In this document: positions 1-10,962 of the stretch, piece after piece
How the letters are laid out: every line of letters begins with the position of its first letter
How positions within the stretch are numbered: position 1 is the stretch's first letter
Assembly: GCF_001672775.1 (NCBI RefSeq)
Contig: NZ_LZKJ01000166.1
Coordinates: 47,710 to 111,709, forward strand
Reading direction: 5' to 3'
DNA: 64,000 nt
Source of the DNA: Mycobacterium kyorinense
GTDB lineage: Bacteria; Actinomycetota; Actinomycetes; Mycobacteriales; Mycobacteriaceae
The notes under the pieces: model-generated
What the model saw: the letters and a program-made list of their open reading frames with translations, nothing else
What the model was told of the DNA's origin: nothing
The model's database searches: none
Translations under genes and position numbers: made by a program

Positions 1-87
1 CGCGGGCCGCAAAGGAGGATTAACTGGCACGAGCTCACGGCAGATAGGCTCCTCGACCTGGTACGGCCAGCACGACATAACGGTTGG

Positions 88-1242
88 CTATCCGACCTGC
101 CGCAGCGCCTCGGGTGTGAGGTCCTTGCGGGACGGGTAGCCGTCGACGGCCATCAGCAGGTCGGCTTCGGCCAGCAACGAGCGCAGCACGTGCACGATGC
201 CATCGTCGCCGCCAAGCGCCAGGCCGTACGCGTAGGGCCTGCCGATGCCGACCGCGGCGGCGCCCATCGCGAGCGCCTTGATGATGTCGGGCCCGCTGCG
301 GACTCCCGAGTCGAACAGCACGGGTAGCCCGTCGACGGCCTCGAGGACTCCGGGCAGGCAGTCGAGGGCCGGCACGCCGCTGTTGGCCTGTCGGCCGCCG
401 TGGTTGGAGCAGTAGATGCCGTCGACGCCAGCGTCTTTGGCGCGTCGAGCGTCGTCAGGATGGCAGATGCCTTTCGGAATCACCGGAAGCTTGGTCTCTG
501 AGCGCAGCCAGTCCAGATCCTCCCACCGGAACGGCCCGCCGAAGATAGGAAGCTTCTCCACCGCAGCCTCCGTGGGGTCCTCGCCGGGTTTCAGGCTGTC
601 GAGGAACACCGGGTCGCTGGTGTAGTTGGCAAGACAACGACTAGGCACCTGTGGGTAGTTGCCGGCGCTCAGGTCGCGCGGTCGCCAGCCGGTCACCCAG
701 GTATCGAGGGTGACGACGATGCCCTTATACCCAGCCGCCTCGGCGCGGTGTACCAGGCTGGCGGCCATCTCGCGGTCCGGTGGTGTGTAGAGCTGGAAAA
801 ATCCGGCGGTATCGCCCATCGCGGCGGCGACGTCTTCCATCGGGTCGGCTGACAGTGTTCCCGCCATGAACGGGATACCGGTCCGCGCCGCAGCTCGCGC
901 GCAGGCCAAATCGCCATGCCCGTCTTGTGCGCACACTCCGATGACGCCGATCGGCGCCATGAACGCCGGAGCCGGAAACTTCACCCCGAAGACTTCGACC
1001 GCAAGGTCACGTTCCGTCGGCGCGACGAGCATGCGCGGCATCAAGCCCCAGCGCTCGAATGCCTGACAGTTGGCGCGCTGGGTGTGCTCGTCGCCGGCGC
1101 CGCCCACGACATATCCCCATACCGACTGGGGCAGCGCAGCGGACGCGTTAGCCTCCAAGTCGGCGAAGGTGATTGGTAACGACGGGTTTTCGCCCTTTTG
1201 CCCCTGCGTGTAAATCTCATTTTGGTACCGTGCAAACGCCAT
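88..1242 (-). CDS. Lactate 2-monooxygenase-like FMN-dependent alpha-hydroxy-acid oxidase (copy 1)
   Basis: Predicted 384-residue cytosolic flavoenzyme that oxidises an alpha-hydroxy acid. The closest remembered relative is M. smegmatis lactate 2-monooxygenase, which converts L-lactate and O2 to acetate, CO2 and water. The N-terminal signature [15 protein letters not shown], the motif FQLYTP and the catalytic SNHGGRQ block (His near residue 281) are all present, followed by the FMN-phosphate region [14 protein letters not shown]. The ATG at 1242 is preferred to longer frames because the paralogue at 19843-21003 starts at the same point (MAF.YQ.EIY). Length matches the family. Monooxygenase versus simple oxidase activity cannot be decided from sequence. 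Confidence 0.88.
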   Translation of the reverse strand: MAFARYQNEIYTQGQKGENPSLPITFADLEANASAALPQSVWGYVVGGAGDEHTQRANCQAFERWGLMPRMLVAPTERDLAVEVFGVKFPAPAFMAPIGVIGVCAQDGHGDLACARAAARTGIPFMAGTLSADPMEDVAAAMGDTAGFFQLYTPPDREMAASLVHRAEAAGYKGIVVTLDTWVTGWRPRDLSAGNYPQVPSRCLANYTSDPVFLDSLKPGEDPTEAAVEKLPIFGGPFRWEDLDWLRSETKLPVIPKGICHPDDARRAKDAGVDGIYCSNHGGRQANSGVPALDCLPGVLEAVDGLPVLFDSGVRSGPDIIKALAMGAAAVGIGRPYAYGLALGGDDGIVHVLRSLLAEADLLMAVDGYPSRKDLTPEALRQVG

Positions 1243-1589
1243 AGGCAACAGGTACCCGACGGTGCGCCCACCAAACCGGCCGCTAACCGCCCCGAGCGGG
1301 AGGTATTGGTCCTGCATACGCCGGCAGGTTCGCGACTCCGCGCGGGCGACACGCCGCTGACATTGCGTGTTTACCCCTCGACGTTTGGGGTAATGCGGTT
1401 GTGTCGGCACAAGATTCAAGCGCACCGACCTTACTGAGCGTGCTGCAAAGCAGGTGAAACATGGCCACAGCCAGCCGACACCGTCGAGCGCTCGTCGGTG
1501 CAAGCGCGTTTGTCGATGAATGGGGACCACCACCGCCACGCCGCCGACATGCCCGGGATCAAGTACTCAGCTGCAGACAAGCCCGGCGC
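1243..1589. other. Intergenic region between the divergent lactate monooxygenase and small membrane protein genes
   Basis: About 350 bases without a convincing gene. It must hold the promoter of the minus-strand flavoenzyme and probably that of the plus-strand small membrane protein. The only clear structure is the TTACCCC/GGGGTAA inverted repeat listed separately. An in-frame extension of the downstream gene to 1461 is possible, but its composition (Pro/Arg/His-rich) does not look like a protein. Confidence 0.5.
1371..1393. promoter_or_regulatory. Inverted repeat, candidate operator
   Basis: Perfect 7-base arms TTACCCC (1371-1377) and GGGGTAA (1387-1393) separated by nine bases, about 130 bases upstream of the lactate monooxygenase start. 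Size and spacing suit a dimeric regulator. No regulator gene lies next to it, so the assignment is inference. Confidence 0.4.
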
Positions 1590-1871
1590 ATGAGCCAGCG
1601 CTTCGCTGCCGTCGGCGTCGAAATGCCGCCGGCACACCTTCAAGAAATTGCCGCGGGCAGGTCGATAGGTCCTGACGACCTAGTGAACGTTAATTTCGCA
1701 CTGGTCGCGACCGAAGTAATGCGGGAAGAACGCCGGGCGAAGTTCAAGCGCGGCCGGCGTCGCGCCACGCGATGGTGCATATGTGCTGGCGCGGGTATCG
1801 CGTCGTTGACCACGCTTTGTTGTTTTGTCGTGGCCTTCATCAGCCTTGCTCTAACCGACTCGCCATTTTGA
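1590..1871 (+). CDS. Small hypothetical protein with one C-terminal membrane helix
   Basis: A 93-residue protein that I do not recognise. The soluble N-terminal part is basic ([17 protein letters not shown]). It is followed by one hydrophobic stretch from about residue 63 to the end, rich in Cys, Ala, Leu and Val, ending in a short SLALTDSPF tail. This looks like a tail-anchored or single-pass membrane protein. ATG 1590 is chosen because residues upstream of it are low-complexity Pro/Arg/His. It sits alone between the flavoenzyme and another small membrane protein on the same strand. Confidence 0.45.
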   Translation: MSQRFAAVGVEMPPAHLQEIAAGRSIGPDDLVNVNFALVATEVMREERRAKFKRGRRRATRWCICAGAGIASLTTLCCFVVAFISLALTDSPF

Positions 1872-2072
1872 GCTGGCTTCGCTTCGGCGCGCGCAGTGCG
1901 CGATGACCCAGCGGGCAAACGACATATCGCCGCCGCGCCTACCTCGACGGCCGCGTTTACCGGCCCGGTTATTCGGGGATTCGGCTGGCATGGCGATTTG
2001 TGCAACATGCGTTTGCGTGCACTGCGCACGGCAATCCGGTGACGACACGCTTTCCGACCGGCAGCGGTGACA

Positions 2073-2459
2073 ATGGCCGAACCACCGCTGCCGCCTCGCC
2101 CCGACGAGCCCGGCCGCGAAGACCGCAACGTTCGGCCGGCGGTCACTTTCGCTCTGGTGATCGCGGCGGTCGGTGTGGCGTTCCTCGTCCTCGCCGCTGT
2201 GTCGGTTGCCAATTGCGACGGCGCGACGCATACCGACACGACGGCGTGCGGGCCGGCAATACGCATCGCGCTGGGAGTCGGCGCACCGGTGATTCTGTTC
2301 GGCGGAGGGGTGTGGGCCTTCGTGCGGACGTTCCGGTTGTGGCGCGAGGGCAGGCCTTGGTGGGCATGGCAGGGCGCGGGTTGGTTTTTGCTGTTGCTAA
2401 TGCTGCTCACGCTGACCATGGGCCTGCCTCCGATCGCCGGGCCGGCGCTGGGCGGCTGA
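2073..2459 (+). CDS. Hypothetical membrane protein with three predicted transmembrane segments
   Basis: About 128 residues. A Pro-rich N-terminus (MAEPPLPPRPDEPG) is followed by three hydrophobic segments at roughly residues 24-45, 62-82 and 98-118. A short loop with two Cys (NCDGATHTDTTACG) lies between the first two segments and could form an external disulfide. A GTG two codons upstream (2067) is an alternative start. It ends 53 bases before the decarboxylase gene on the same strand, so the two may be co-transcribed. Function unknown. Confidence 0.55.
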   Translation: MAEPPLPPRPDEPGREDRNVRPAVTFALVIAAVGVAFLVLAAVSVANCDGATHTDTTACGPAIRIALGVGAPVILFGGGVWAFVRTFRLWREGRPWWAWQGAGWFLLLLMLLTLTMGLPPIAGPALGG

Positions 2460-2512
2460 CATCGACGAGTGCAAGGCGACCGAGACAGTCGAGGTAATAA
2501 AAGGAGAGGCAC

Positions 2513-3688
2513 ATGAGTGAACCCGACGCGATCATCCGAAAACTGCACGACGCGCTCGACAAAGAAGAAGGCCTCGCCGCTCGGCTCGAGCAATCATTGG
2601 TGGCGGCCCGGCAATGGGCCGAAGCCGACCTGAGCCCGGAGCTGTTCGAGGCGCTGGAATGGCCCACCGACATCGGCCAGTATGAGGACTATCTCAAGCG
2701 CTTCGTGCGGTGGGTGCCGCACGAATCGGATGGGGAAGCGTGGAAGCAAGAGGGGAAATCCCAAGAGGTCGACGACCGGCAGGCGCATTTCTACTTCTTG
2801 CTCTCGCAGAAGGTCGACGGCGAGATTCTGCAGAACTCCGACGTCTTCCGGGAATGGGTCACCGAGTTCGCCCGGGAATGGGGTGACTTTCTGGACAGCC
2901 CGGAATCGTTCAGCCCCGAAGCCTTGCAGTCGTTTATCGACAACGCGCCGCAGTACGGCATCCACGAATCGCTGGTCGACGGTGCGCCGAATGCACCCAG
3001 CGGCTGGTTGACCGCCAACCAATTCATCGCCCGCGAACTCAACGGTGGGCTGCGCCCGATCGCCGAGCCGGCCAGCAACTTGGTCGTCACCTCGCCGGCC
3101 GACTGCATGTATAAGAGTTTCTACGACATCGACGACGACTCCGCCATTCCAGCCACCAACGTCAAGAATGAAAAGTACGGCAACATCAAACAACTCATCG
3201 AAGGCAGTCAGTACAGCGAGAGCTTTGCCAACGGCACGTTCGTGCACTACATGCTCCCGGTAACGGCCTATCACCGCTATCACCTGCCAGTCGGCGGCTT
3301 GGTCAAAGAATCCTTCCGGATCAACGGCAAAGTCTTCATGCGTGTCGGCATCGAGGAGCATCAGCTGCAGGGCAGCGACAGCTCCACCAGCGGATACGAG
3401 TTCTCCCAGACCCGCGGGGTGGTCACCATCGACACCGCGCAGTCCGACTTAGGCGACATCGGCATCGTCGCGGTAATCCCGGTGGGGATGGCACATGTTT
3501 CGTCGGTGATGCTGACCTCGACCCCCGGCAAGCACATGGCTAAAGGAGAAGAGTTCGGCTACTTCCAGTTCGGCGGCTCCGACATCATCATCCTGTTCCA
3601 AAAAGGCGTCGACCCACAGATCGATACAAGCGAGGACTTCCGGCTCGTCGGTATCCCCGTAGCACGTTGCAAACCGCTCACCCGCTGA
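2513..3688 (+). CDS. Pyruvoyl-dependent decarboxylase of the phosphatidylserine decarboxylase / PsiD-like family
   Basis: A 391-residue protein. The C-terminal half has the hallmarks of phosphatidylserine decarboxylases: the YHRYHLPVGG block at residues 253-262 (two His, matching the H-x-x-H-x-P-V-x-G motif) and FGGSD at 353-357, where self-cleavage between Gly and Ser would create the pyruvoyl group. The first 180 residues match the extra N-terminal region of soluble PSD-like enzymes, a group that includes fungal tryptophan decarboxylase PsiD, and no membrane anchor is visible. A strong AAAGGAGAGG ribosome site precedes ATG 2513. The substrate could be phosphatidylserine or an amino acid; the lack of a membrane segment and the extra N-terminal domain favour a small substrate. 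Confidence 0.8.
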   Translation: MSEPDAIIRKLHDALDKEEGLAARLEQSLVAARQWAEADLSPELFEALEWPTDIGQYEDYLKRFVRWVPHESDGEAWKQEGKSQEVDDRQAHFYFLLSQKVDGEILQNSDVFREWVTEFAREWGDFLDSPESFSPEALQSFIDNAPQYGIHESLVDGAPNAPSGWLTANQFIARELNGGLRPIAEPASNLVVTSPADCMYKSFYDIDDDSAIPATNVKNEKYGNIKQLIEGSQYSESFANGTFVHYMLPVTAYHRYHLPVGGLVKESFRINGKVFMRVGIEEHQLQGSDSSTSGYEFSQTRGVVTIDTAQSDLGDIGIVAVIPVGMAHVSSVMLTSTPGKHMAKGEEFGYFQFGGSDIIILFQKGVDPQIDTSEDFRLVGIPVARCKPLTR

Positions 3689-3847
3689 CCAGACACGCCG
3701 CGCTCCTACCGGGATCGAAAAGAGCTGAGGTTTAACATATTCGAGAGCTCACCCATTACACTAGGCGTGCCGACAACCAGCCGCGGACAGGCCGGAATCG
3801 CGGCGGATGAACTGAGCCGGGAAGTTTGCGTTTAAGGAAGTGAGCGT

Positions 3848-4597
3848 ATGGGCACCTACTGCGGCATGATGGCACGTCTCGTCGGATCTGCAATGGTCGC
3901 AGCATGCAGTCTCAGCACCACCGTCCTTTCTGGCCAGGCCCTTTCGTCGGCCTCGGCCGCGGGATGTCCCGATACGGAGGTGGTGTTTGCGCGTGGTACA
4001 GGTGAGCCGCCCGGCGTCGGTCCCACCGGTCAGGCATTCGTCGATGCATTGGGCCAGCGCGTCGGCGGGAAGTCGCTAGGGGTGTATCCGGTCAACTACC
4101 CCGCTAGCGACGAGTGGGCCACCGGCGTGGACGGCGTCCGTGACGCGGGCGCTCACATCGTATCGATGACGAACACCTGCCCCAACACCAAAATGGTGCT
4201 CGGCGGATACTCTCAGGGCGCGGCCGTGATGGGCTTCGTCACCTCGCCTACGGTGCCTGACGGGGTCGATCCGGCGACGGTGCCCAAACCGCTGTCGCCT
4301 GACGTCGCCAACCACGTCGCCGCTGTCGTGCTGTTCGGGACCCCGAATGTGCGCGCGATGAGCTTCCTCAACGAACCGCCCCTCACGATCGGGCCGTTGT
4401 ATCAGCCCAAGACCCTCCAGTTGTGCGTTCCGGAGGACCCGGTCTGCTCTGACGGAATGAACTTCGCCGCGCACAACACCTACGTCGACGAGGGCAACCT
4501 GATCAATCAAGGAGCGGACTTCGCGGCAAGCCGCCTGCAGTCGAGTGGCGGCGGGTCGGCACCGGCGGCGTCTCGGACCGGAGGCTTTGGCGACTGA
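3848..4597 (+). CDS. Cutinase-family secreted esterase (CULP), copy 1
   Basis: A 249-residue protein with a signal peptide ending near residue 38 (SSASA-AG), so exported. It is a serine alpha/beta-hydrolase of the cutinase-like family that hydrolyses lipid or ester substrates at the cell surface. The nucleophile is Ser122 in GGYSQGAAV, Asp197 lies in the C-x3-D-x2-C motif (CVPEDPVC) and His209 in AAHNTY. The Cys pairs 40/111 and 193/200 match the two family disulfides. AAGGAAGTGAG precedes the ATG. It is a close paralogue of the gene at 7033-7776; the two proteins share nearly the whole catalytic domain. Confidence 0.9.
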   Translation: MGTYCGMMARLVGSAMVAACSLSTTVLSGQALSSASAAGCPDTEVVFARGTGEPPGVGPTGQAFVDALGQRVGGKSLGVYPVNYPASDEWATGVDGVRDAGAHIVSMTNTCPNTKMVLGGYSQGAAVMGFVTSPTVPDGVDPATVPKPLSPDVANHVAAVVLFGTPNVRAMSFLNEPPLTIGPLYQPKTLQLCVPEDPVCSDGMNFAAHNTYVDEGNLINQGADFAASRLQSSGGGSAPAASRTGGFGD

Positions 4598-4630
4598 GCC
4601 GCGTACCGTCGAATCTGCTTGGTGCGCAGT

Positions 4631-4725
4631 TCAGTTAGATACGGCAGGCTGCTGTCGCGCATCGCCGAGGATCACGCCGCCATCCGGTAGTTGCTCGGGC
4701 AGCACAGCGATGTCCCATTTCGGTA
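4631..4725 (-). pseudogene. Possible 3' remnant of an unidentified gene
   Basis: Within the cutinase-phoU gap, the minus strand reads KWDIAVLPEQLPDGG, then VILGDARQQPAVSN and a TGA stop at 4631-4633. This looks like a normal protein C-terminus, with no start codon or ribosome site upstream. I read it as a degraded gene end, but chance translation is possible. Confidence 0.25.
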
Positions 4726-4776
4726 ACAAGCGGGGCCGCGAGGTTTAGTTTGGGCCGCCCAGGCTGATTCACGGTT

Positions 4777-5538
4777 ATGAACAGCGCAGTTGGGTATGAG
4801 ACCACGGCGCTTCGATCCCAACTTGCCGAGATGTGCGCCATGGCCGCTCAGGCGTTGGACCATGCCACCCATGCATTGCTGCTGGCGGACATGGGGACGG
4901 CCGAAGCTGTCATCGGCGGGTACAAGGAAATCGCCGCGACGAGTTCGACCGCGGAGGAAACCACGTTCCTCTTGCTTGCGTTGCAGCCGCCGGCAGCCAC
5001 CGAACTACGTGCGGCCGTCAACGCCATCCGGATCGCCGCAGATGCAGAACGCATGGGCGAACTGGCGGTGAACGTGGCCGAAATCGCCCGCCGCCACCAC
5101 CCCCGTCATGCGGTACCCGCCGAGGTGAGCGGACGCGTGGCCGAACTGAGCGCATTAGCGGTGGCGCTCGCCTGGACTGCCCAAGAAGTGTTGTTGTCGC
5201 GCGAACCACAACTCACACCGCGCGCTTGCCGGAGCGAAAGCGCGATCGGCGAACTGCATCGTCAGTTGCTGGCCGTACTTATCGACCCACGATGGCCCTA
5301 CGACGTCGCCGCGGGTGTTGGCGTGGCACTGGTAAGTCGGCTCTATGAGCGCTTCGCCGACCACGCGGTACGAATCGCTGAGCGTTGCGCCTTGCAACCC
5401 AACGGCTACTACTCTCGGGCGCTCTCGCCGCCCTCGAGCTATAACACGCCGCGGCTCGCGGTGACCCAGCGCAACGGGTCGACGCAGCGGAACGGAGCGA
5501 TCCCGCGGGCGTTGAGCCGATTCCCGACCGGTGGCTGA
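4777..5538 (+). CDS. PhoU-like phosphate signalling protein
   Basis: A 253-residue, mainly helical cytosolic protein resembling mycobacterial PhoY1/PhoY2, the PhoU proteins that link the Pst phosphate transporter to the SenX3-RegX3 two-component system. Two PhoU repeats are visible. The first (about residues 10-100) holds EMCAMAAQALDHATHALLLAD, whose E/D-rich helices bind metal, and AADAERMGELAVNVAEIARR. The second (about 120-210) ends in LYERFADHAVRIAERC. The C-terminal 40 residues (Asn/Ser/Arg-rich) are an extension not expected in PhoY. No pst or two-component gene lies nearby, so this is probably an orphan paralogue. Confidence 0.82.
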   Translation: MNSAVGYETTALRSQLAEMCAMAAQALDHATHALLLADMGTAEAVIGGYKEIAATSSTAEETTFLLLALQPPAATELRAAVNAIRIAADAERMGELAVNVAEIARRHHPRHAVPAEVSGRVAELSALAVALAWTAQEVLLSREPQLTPRACRSESAIGELHRQLLAVLIDPRWPYDVAAGVGVALVSRLYERFADHAVRIAERCALQPNGYYSRALSPPSSYNTPRLAVTQRNGSTQRNGAIPRALSRFPTGG

Positions 5539-6870
<1,332 letters not shown>

Positions 6871-7032
6871 CGTCGTCGTAGCGCAGGTTCCTCGAATCGG
6901 ATGAGCTGACACAGAACCGAAACCGTCCTCGTCATGCCGGTGTCGTGCTACGGGCCAAAGCCCGGAAATGAACGCGCATTGCGCCCGAAATTTCTGGTTT
7001 GAGGGCGCGATTTGGTGGGAAACTCCCGCGCC

Positions 7033-7776
7033 ATGAATGCACGTCACCTCATCCGATTCCTCGGCCCCGCGGCACTCGCCGGGTGGGGCCTCAGCGCTTG
7101 GTTCTTGTCTGACTCTGCCCTCCCGGCGGCCTCCGCCGAGCCCTGCCCCGATGTACAGGTGGTATTCGCCCGCGGCACCGGGGACGACCCGGGTGTCGGC
7201 CCCGTCGGGCAAGCGTTCGTCGACAACCTGCACCAGCGGGTCGGCGCACGGTCGTTCGACGTATATCCCGTCAACTACCCCGCCAGCGAGCAGTGGGACA
7301 CCGGTGTCGACGGCATCAGAGACGCCAGTGCTCACGTCGTCTCCACCGCGAACACCTGCCCGCAGACCAAGATGGTGCTCGGCGGTTACTCCCAAGGCGC
7401 GGCCGTGATGGGCTTCGTCACCTCGGCTGCAGTCCCCGACGGCGTCGATCCGGCGACCGTCCCCAAACCACTGGACCCCGCCGTGGCCAACCACGTCTCC
7501 TCGGTCGTTCTGTTCGGAATGCCGAATGTGCGGGCCATGAACTTCCTCGGCGAGCCGCCGGTTGTCATCGGTCCGGCGTATCAGGGGAAGACGATCAAGG
7601 TGTGCGCCACCGACGACCCGGTCTGCTCTGACGGGATGAATTTCACTGCCCACAAAACGTACGCAGATGACGGAAGCATGATTGACCAGGGAGCGGCTTT
7701 CGCCGCGAGTCGCCTTGGCGCAGGCCCGCCCGTCCCGGTTCCGCTGGCATCGTCGCCGGAAGGCTTTGGCGAGTGA
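7033..7776 (+). CDS. Cutinase-family secreted esterase (CULP), copy 2
   Basis: A 247-residue protein with a signal peptide ending near residue 35 (PAASA-EP), so secreted. Predicted triad: Ser120 in GGYSQGAAV, Asp195 in the CATDDPVC motif and His207 in TAHKTY. Cys pairs near 38/109 and 191/198 match the family disulfides. ATG 7033 is preferred to an upstream TTG at 7012 because it starts a normal signal peptide. It is strongly similar to the cutinase at 3848-4597, including the C-terminal GFG(D/E) ending, so the pair arose by duplication. It is convergent with the Mrp operon, with one base between the two stops. Confidence 0.9.
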   Translation: MNARHLIRFLGPAALAGWGLSAWFLSDSALPAASAEPCPDVQVVFARGTGDDPGVGPVGQAFVDNLHQRVGARSFDVYPVNYPASEQWDTGVDGIRDASAHVVSTANTCPQTKMVLGGYSQGAAVMGFVTSAAVPDGVDPATVPKPLDPAVANHVSSVVLFGMPNVRAMNFLGEPPVVIGPAYQGKTIKVCATDDPVCSDGMNFTAHKTYADDGSMIDQGAAFAASRLGAGPPVPVPLASSPEGFGE

Positions 7777-7777
7777 G

Positions 7778-9592
7778 CTACCGCGACTGCGCACTCAGCA
7801 CCGCCGCCAAGACGGTCAGCGCCGCGAACATCCAGGCGACGTAGTCGCCGACGTGGCCGGAGTGCGCTCTGCGCAGTGCGACGACTGCCGGCCGGGTCAC
7901 CGCCGCGGTGGCCCGCTGCAGTGCCGAGCTGTTGTCGCGCAACGCGATAGCCGCCACGCAGACCGTCGCCAGTACCCCGATGAAGGCGAGAGTCACACCG
8001 GTGGCCGACCAGCCGGGCGCCGGGCCGGTCGGCCCGCCGGCAGTCGAGCGTCCGAGGATCGCAGCGACATAGCCGGCGGTGTCGACGAATCGTCGCCCGA
8101 CGGCGTCTGCGGCCGCGCTGCCGCGGGGCACGACGCCAGCCGCGAGGCAGCCTGACAACAGCACACCGATCGGGACATACATGCTCGGTGGTATCCGACC
8201 CAGCACGGTGTCCGGTTCCTCCTCGCCTTTGGTTGCTTCCGACGCGTCGGGGGGCGCGTCGGCGCCGTCGCCCCACCGCGTGAAGCACCGCACTCCGGCG
8301 CGCAACACCGCACCACCGGTCATCGCCGAAATCGTCAGGAACAGGACCGAACCCCACCCGACCCCAACAGCGTCCTCGCACAACGACTTTCCCAGCGCGG
8401 TACCGAACGGCGGCAGGCCGGCAAGCGCCAGCGTCGCCACCAAATACAGCGCCGCCAACAGATGCTGGCCGCGTCCGCGGCCGGACAACTCCAGCTCGTC
8501 GACGGTCTGGTGGCGGTCGAGCAAGATTCCCACGATCAAAAACAGCGCCGATTTCGCGCCGGCGTGACCCACGACGTAGATTGCCGCGCCGCTGACCGCG
8601 TCGGGCCGCAGGGTCGCGGCGGCCACCAGAAACAAGCCCATGTGGCCGATCGTCGAATAGGCCAGCAGTCGCTTGAGATGGCGTTGCAGCAGGCACATCA
8701 CCGCACCGACCACCGCAGTCAGCACGCCTACCGCCATGAACGTGTGCATCACTGCACTACGCGGCAGCACGTCGGCGAACACCACCCAATACACCCGCCA
8801 CATCCCGTACAGGCCGAGTTCGACCATGACACCGGAGAACAGCACACACACCCCGGCGGGGGCGACGGCGTGCGCATCCGCCAACCAGAAATGCAGCGGC
8901 ACAATGGCGGCCTTCACCAGAAGACCGGCGAGAATCAGCACGAAGGCCGCGACGGCGACCGTCGTTGGTGCCCCGTGCGCCAGGGCCATCCCGGCCTGGG
9001 CCATGCCCAGTTGGCCCGTCTGCGCGTAGAGAATCGCGATCCCCACCAGCGAAAGGCACGCCGACAGCGATTGAATGATGCCGAAGTTGAGCGCACCCTG
9101 GATCGCCGACTTGTCTTCGATCTTGATGCCGGTCAACGCATACGCCACCGCGCCCATCAGCTCGAGAAACACGAAGAGGTTGAACAGGTCGGTTGCCAGC
9201 ACGAAGCCGTTCATCGCGGCCAGGAAGAGCAGCATCAACGCGTCGAAGCGCGGACCGGCCTCATCTAACCCCAGCCGGCTGTAGAGCGCCGCGCAGGCCA
9301 TCAGCAGGCTCACCAGTGTCGCCAGGCCCGCAGACAGGGGGTCCGCGGCGAGCGCAATTCCAACTGTGGTGTGGCCCTGCATGGACCAGCCGCCGATCCA
9401 GGTGACCACCATGTGCTGACCGGCCGCCACCGTCGCGAACGCCGCGCCGGCGGCCGCCGCCAGCGACACGGCCAGCGTCAGCCAGGTGGCTGTCGCTCCG
9501 GATACCCGTCCGCCCAGCGCGAGCAGCAGACATCCCGCGACGATCGGCACCGCGACCAGCAGTGGCAACAGCATGGCCGCGGACGTCTGCAC
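7778..9592 (-). CDS. mnhD: Mrp-type Na+/H+ antiporter subunit D
   Basis: A 604-residue polytopic protein homologous to complex I subunits NuoM/NuoN; it is the proton/cation-translocating subunit of a multisubunit Mrp antiporter. Key residues are visible: Glu in [14 protein letters not shown] and Lys in [19 protein letters not shown]. About 14 membrane segments are predicted, with a hydrophilic loop near residues 450-475. It starts with GTG seven bases after mnhC and is the last gene of the operon. It is probably the only full-size antiporter-like subunit of this operon (see the MrpA finding). Confidence 0.9.
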   Translation of the reverse strand: MQTSAAMLLPLLVAVPIVAGCLLLALGGRVSGATATWLTLAVSLAAAAGAAFATVAAGQHMVVTWIGGWSMQGHTTVGIALAADPLSAGLATLVSLLMACAALYSRLGLDEAGPRFDALMLLFLAAMNGFVLATDLFNLFVFLELMGAVAYALTGIKIEDKSAIQGALNFGIIQSLSACLSLVGIAILYAQTGQLGMAQAGMALAHGAPTTVAVAAFVLILAGLLVKAAIVPLHFWLADAHAVAPAGVCVLFSGVMVELGLYGMWRVYWVVFADVLPRSAVMHTFMAVGVLTAVVGAVMCLLQRHLKRLLAYSTIGHMGLFLVAAATLRPDAVSGAAIYVVGHAGAKSALFLIVGILLDRHQTVDELELSGRGRGQHLLAALYLVATLALAGLPPFGTALGKSLCEDAVGVGWGSVLFLTISAMTGGAVLRAGVRCFTRWGDGADAPPDASEATKGEEEPDTVLGRIPPSMYVPIGVLLSGCLAAGVVPRGSAAADAVGRRFVDTAGYVAAILGRSTAGGPTGPAPGWSATGVTLAFIGVLATVCVAAIALRDNSSALQRATAAVTRPAVVALRRAHSGHVGDYVAWMFAALTVLAAVLSAQSR

Positions 9593-9599
9593 GGCGCGC

Positions 9600-9950
9600 T
9601 CAGCCCCTCAGCGCCGACAACTTGTCGGGATCCAAAGTGCCGTGCCGTTTATGGATCTGAATGGCCAGCGCCAACAACAGCGCGGTGACCGTCGCCTGGA
9701 TGACGATGTCGGTCAACGTCATCGCTTGGACGACGGGATCGACCACGCCGGTCGGTGGTGGCGGGTTCGAGCCGGCGAAGATCGGCGGTGCGGCACCACG
9801 CTGGTATCCGATTGCCAGCAGCAGCACATAAGTTCCGGATTGAGCGACGGACAGGCATACCACGGCGTGAATCAGGTTGCGGCTGCGCATAACTCCCAGT
9901 GCGCCGATCAACACCAGCCAGCCCGCCACACAATATGGGTAGACGCTCAC
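9600..9950 (-). CDS. mnhC: Mrp antiporter subunit C
   Basis: A 116-residue NuoK-like subunit with three membrane segments ([51 protein letters not shown]). The motif [14 protein letters not shown] between segments two and three is typical of MnhC. The start overlaps the mnhB stop by four bases, indicating translational coupling. Confidence 0.9.
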   Translation of the reverse strand: MSVYPYCVAGWLVLIGALGVMRSRNLIHAVVCLSVAQSGTYVLLLAIGYQRGAAPPIFAGSNPPPPTGVVDPVVQAMTLTDIVIQATVTALLLALAIQIHKRHGTLDPDKLSALRG

Positions 9951-10690
9951 GAGTTGTCACCCCGCTTGGCGACGGTGATCTCCTGGGCCAGAAATTGCGC
10001 CAGCAGCACCGTCATCCCGCACGCAACCTCAACGCCGACCGCAAGGTTGAGCAACGGCACCGAGCCAGCGGAAAACAGGTTGCCCAGCTGCCCGGTGGGC
10101 AGCAGGTTCGCCAGGAAGACACCGCCGAAGACCAGGCCCGCCAACCCGATCGCCACGAAAGCCGCTGCGCCCAGCGCCTCCCCGACGTCGAATACGTTGA
10201 CCGGCCGCAGCCGATCCAGCGCCCGGAAGCTGCCGGTGATGTACAGCAGGTGCAACCCGGCGGCCAGCACCACCCCGCCCTGGAACCCACCGCCCGGGGT
10301 GAGATGGCCGTGCACGACGATGTCGATGCCCAACGCGATCGTCACCGGCAGCATCAGATAGCCGACCACGCGGGTTGCGTCCAGCGCTGTGCGGCGGCCC
10401 GACGTGTGGTACTCACGTTCTTCCATGGCGGGGCGCAACAAGGCCATCACCCCGGTCACCGATCCGAGCAGAATTGTCTCCTCCCCCAGCGTGTCCAGGG
10501 CACGCTGGTCGAAGTTGACCGATGCGACGACGTTGGCGGTGGCCCGTGAGATGGCCGCCGGCACCGCCAAATCCCGGTACAGGTGCTGGCTTTGGCCGAA
10601 CGGCGGCAGCTGGGCGAAGCTCAGCCACATCAGGATCGCCAGCCCCGCCGCGCCGGCGAGGAACAGCGTGGTGCGCAGGCCGCGACTCAC
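9947..10690 (-). CDS. mnhB: Mrp antiporter subunit B with fused N-terminal MbhE-like (MrpA C-terminal) segment
   Basis: A 247-residue protein. The first ~95 residues, ending in ALDTLGEETILLGSVTGVMALL, match the last part of MrpA (an MbhE-like domain). Residues ~105-247 are the MnhB domain with MLPVTIALGIDIVVHGHLTPGGGFQGG, the family signature. So part of what is MrpA in Bacillus is carried on MnhB here. GTG start, overlapping the stop of the preceding gene as GTGA. Confidence 0.88.
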   Translation of the reverse strand: MSRGLRTTLFLAGAAGLAILMWLSFAQLPPFGQSQHLYRDLAVPAAISRATANVVASVNFDQRALDTLGEETILLGSVTGVMALLRPAMEEREYHTSGRRTALDATRVVGYLMLPVTIALGIDIVVHGHLTPGGGFQGGVVLAAGLHLLYITGSFRALDRLRPVNVFDVGEALGAAAFVAIGLAGLVFGGVFLANLLPTGQLGNLFSAGSVPLLNLAVGVEVACGMTVLLAQFLAQEITVAKRGDNS

Positions 10691-10962
10691 GGGGCCGCCT
10701 CCTGCTGTCGGGGCTCGTCGCTGTCGGAAGCCTGGCGACGGACCGCCCGTAGCGTCAGCATGACCATCAGCGGAACGACCACGCCACCGATGGCCAGTTG
10801 CGACAACGCGACATCAGGGGCTTGGAGCACCACGAACAGCACTGTGAGCGCAAGCCCGAACACCGACAACGGTATCGCCTGGCGCTCCGGCCGGTCGGTC
10901 AGCGCGACGATCGTCCCGGCCACCCCGACCAATGTCACCACAACCGTCAGCAGGACGGTCAC
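10687..10962 (-). CDS. DUF4040 subunit (MbhD-like, corresponds to part of MrpA)
   Basis: A 91-residue protein with three membrane helices and the motif LQAPDVALSQLAIGGVVVPLMVMLTLR, diagnostic of the DUF4040/MbhD domain that is otherwise the penultimate part of MrpA. Coupled on both sides by four-base overlaps. It is presumably a membrane subunit of the same antiporter. Confidence 0.85.
   Translation of the reverse strand: MTVLLTVVVTLVGVAGTIVALTDRPERQAIPLSVFGLALTVLFVVLQAPDVALSQLAIGGVVVPLMVMLTLRAVRRQASDSDEPRQQEAAP

Noticed and set aside
1640..2593. Minus-strand frame of 317 codons
   Set aside because: Arg/Pro/Thr-rich, overlaps the small membrane protein genes and the decarboxylase start; no ribosome site or domain.
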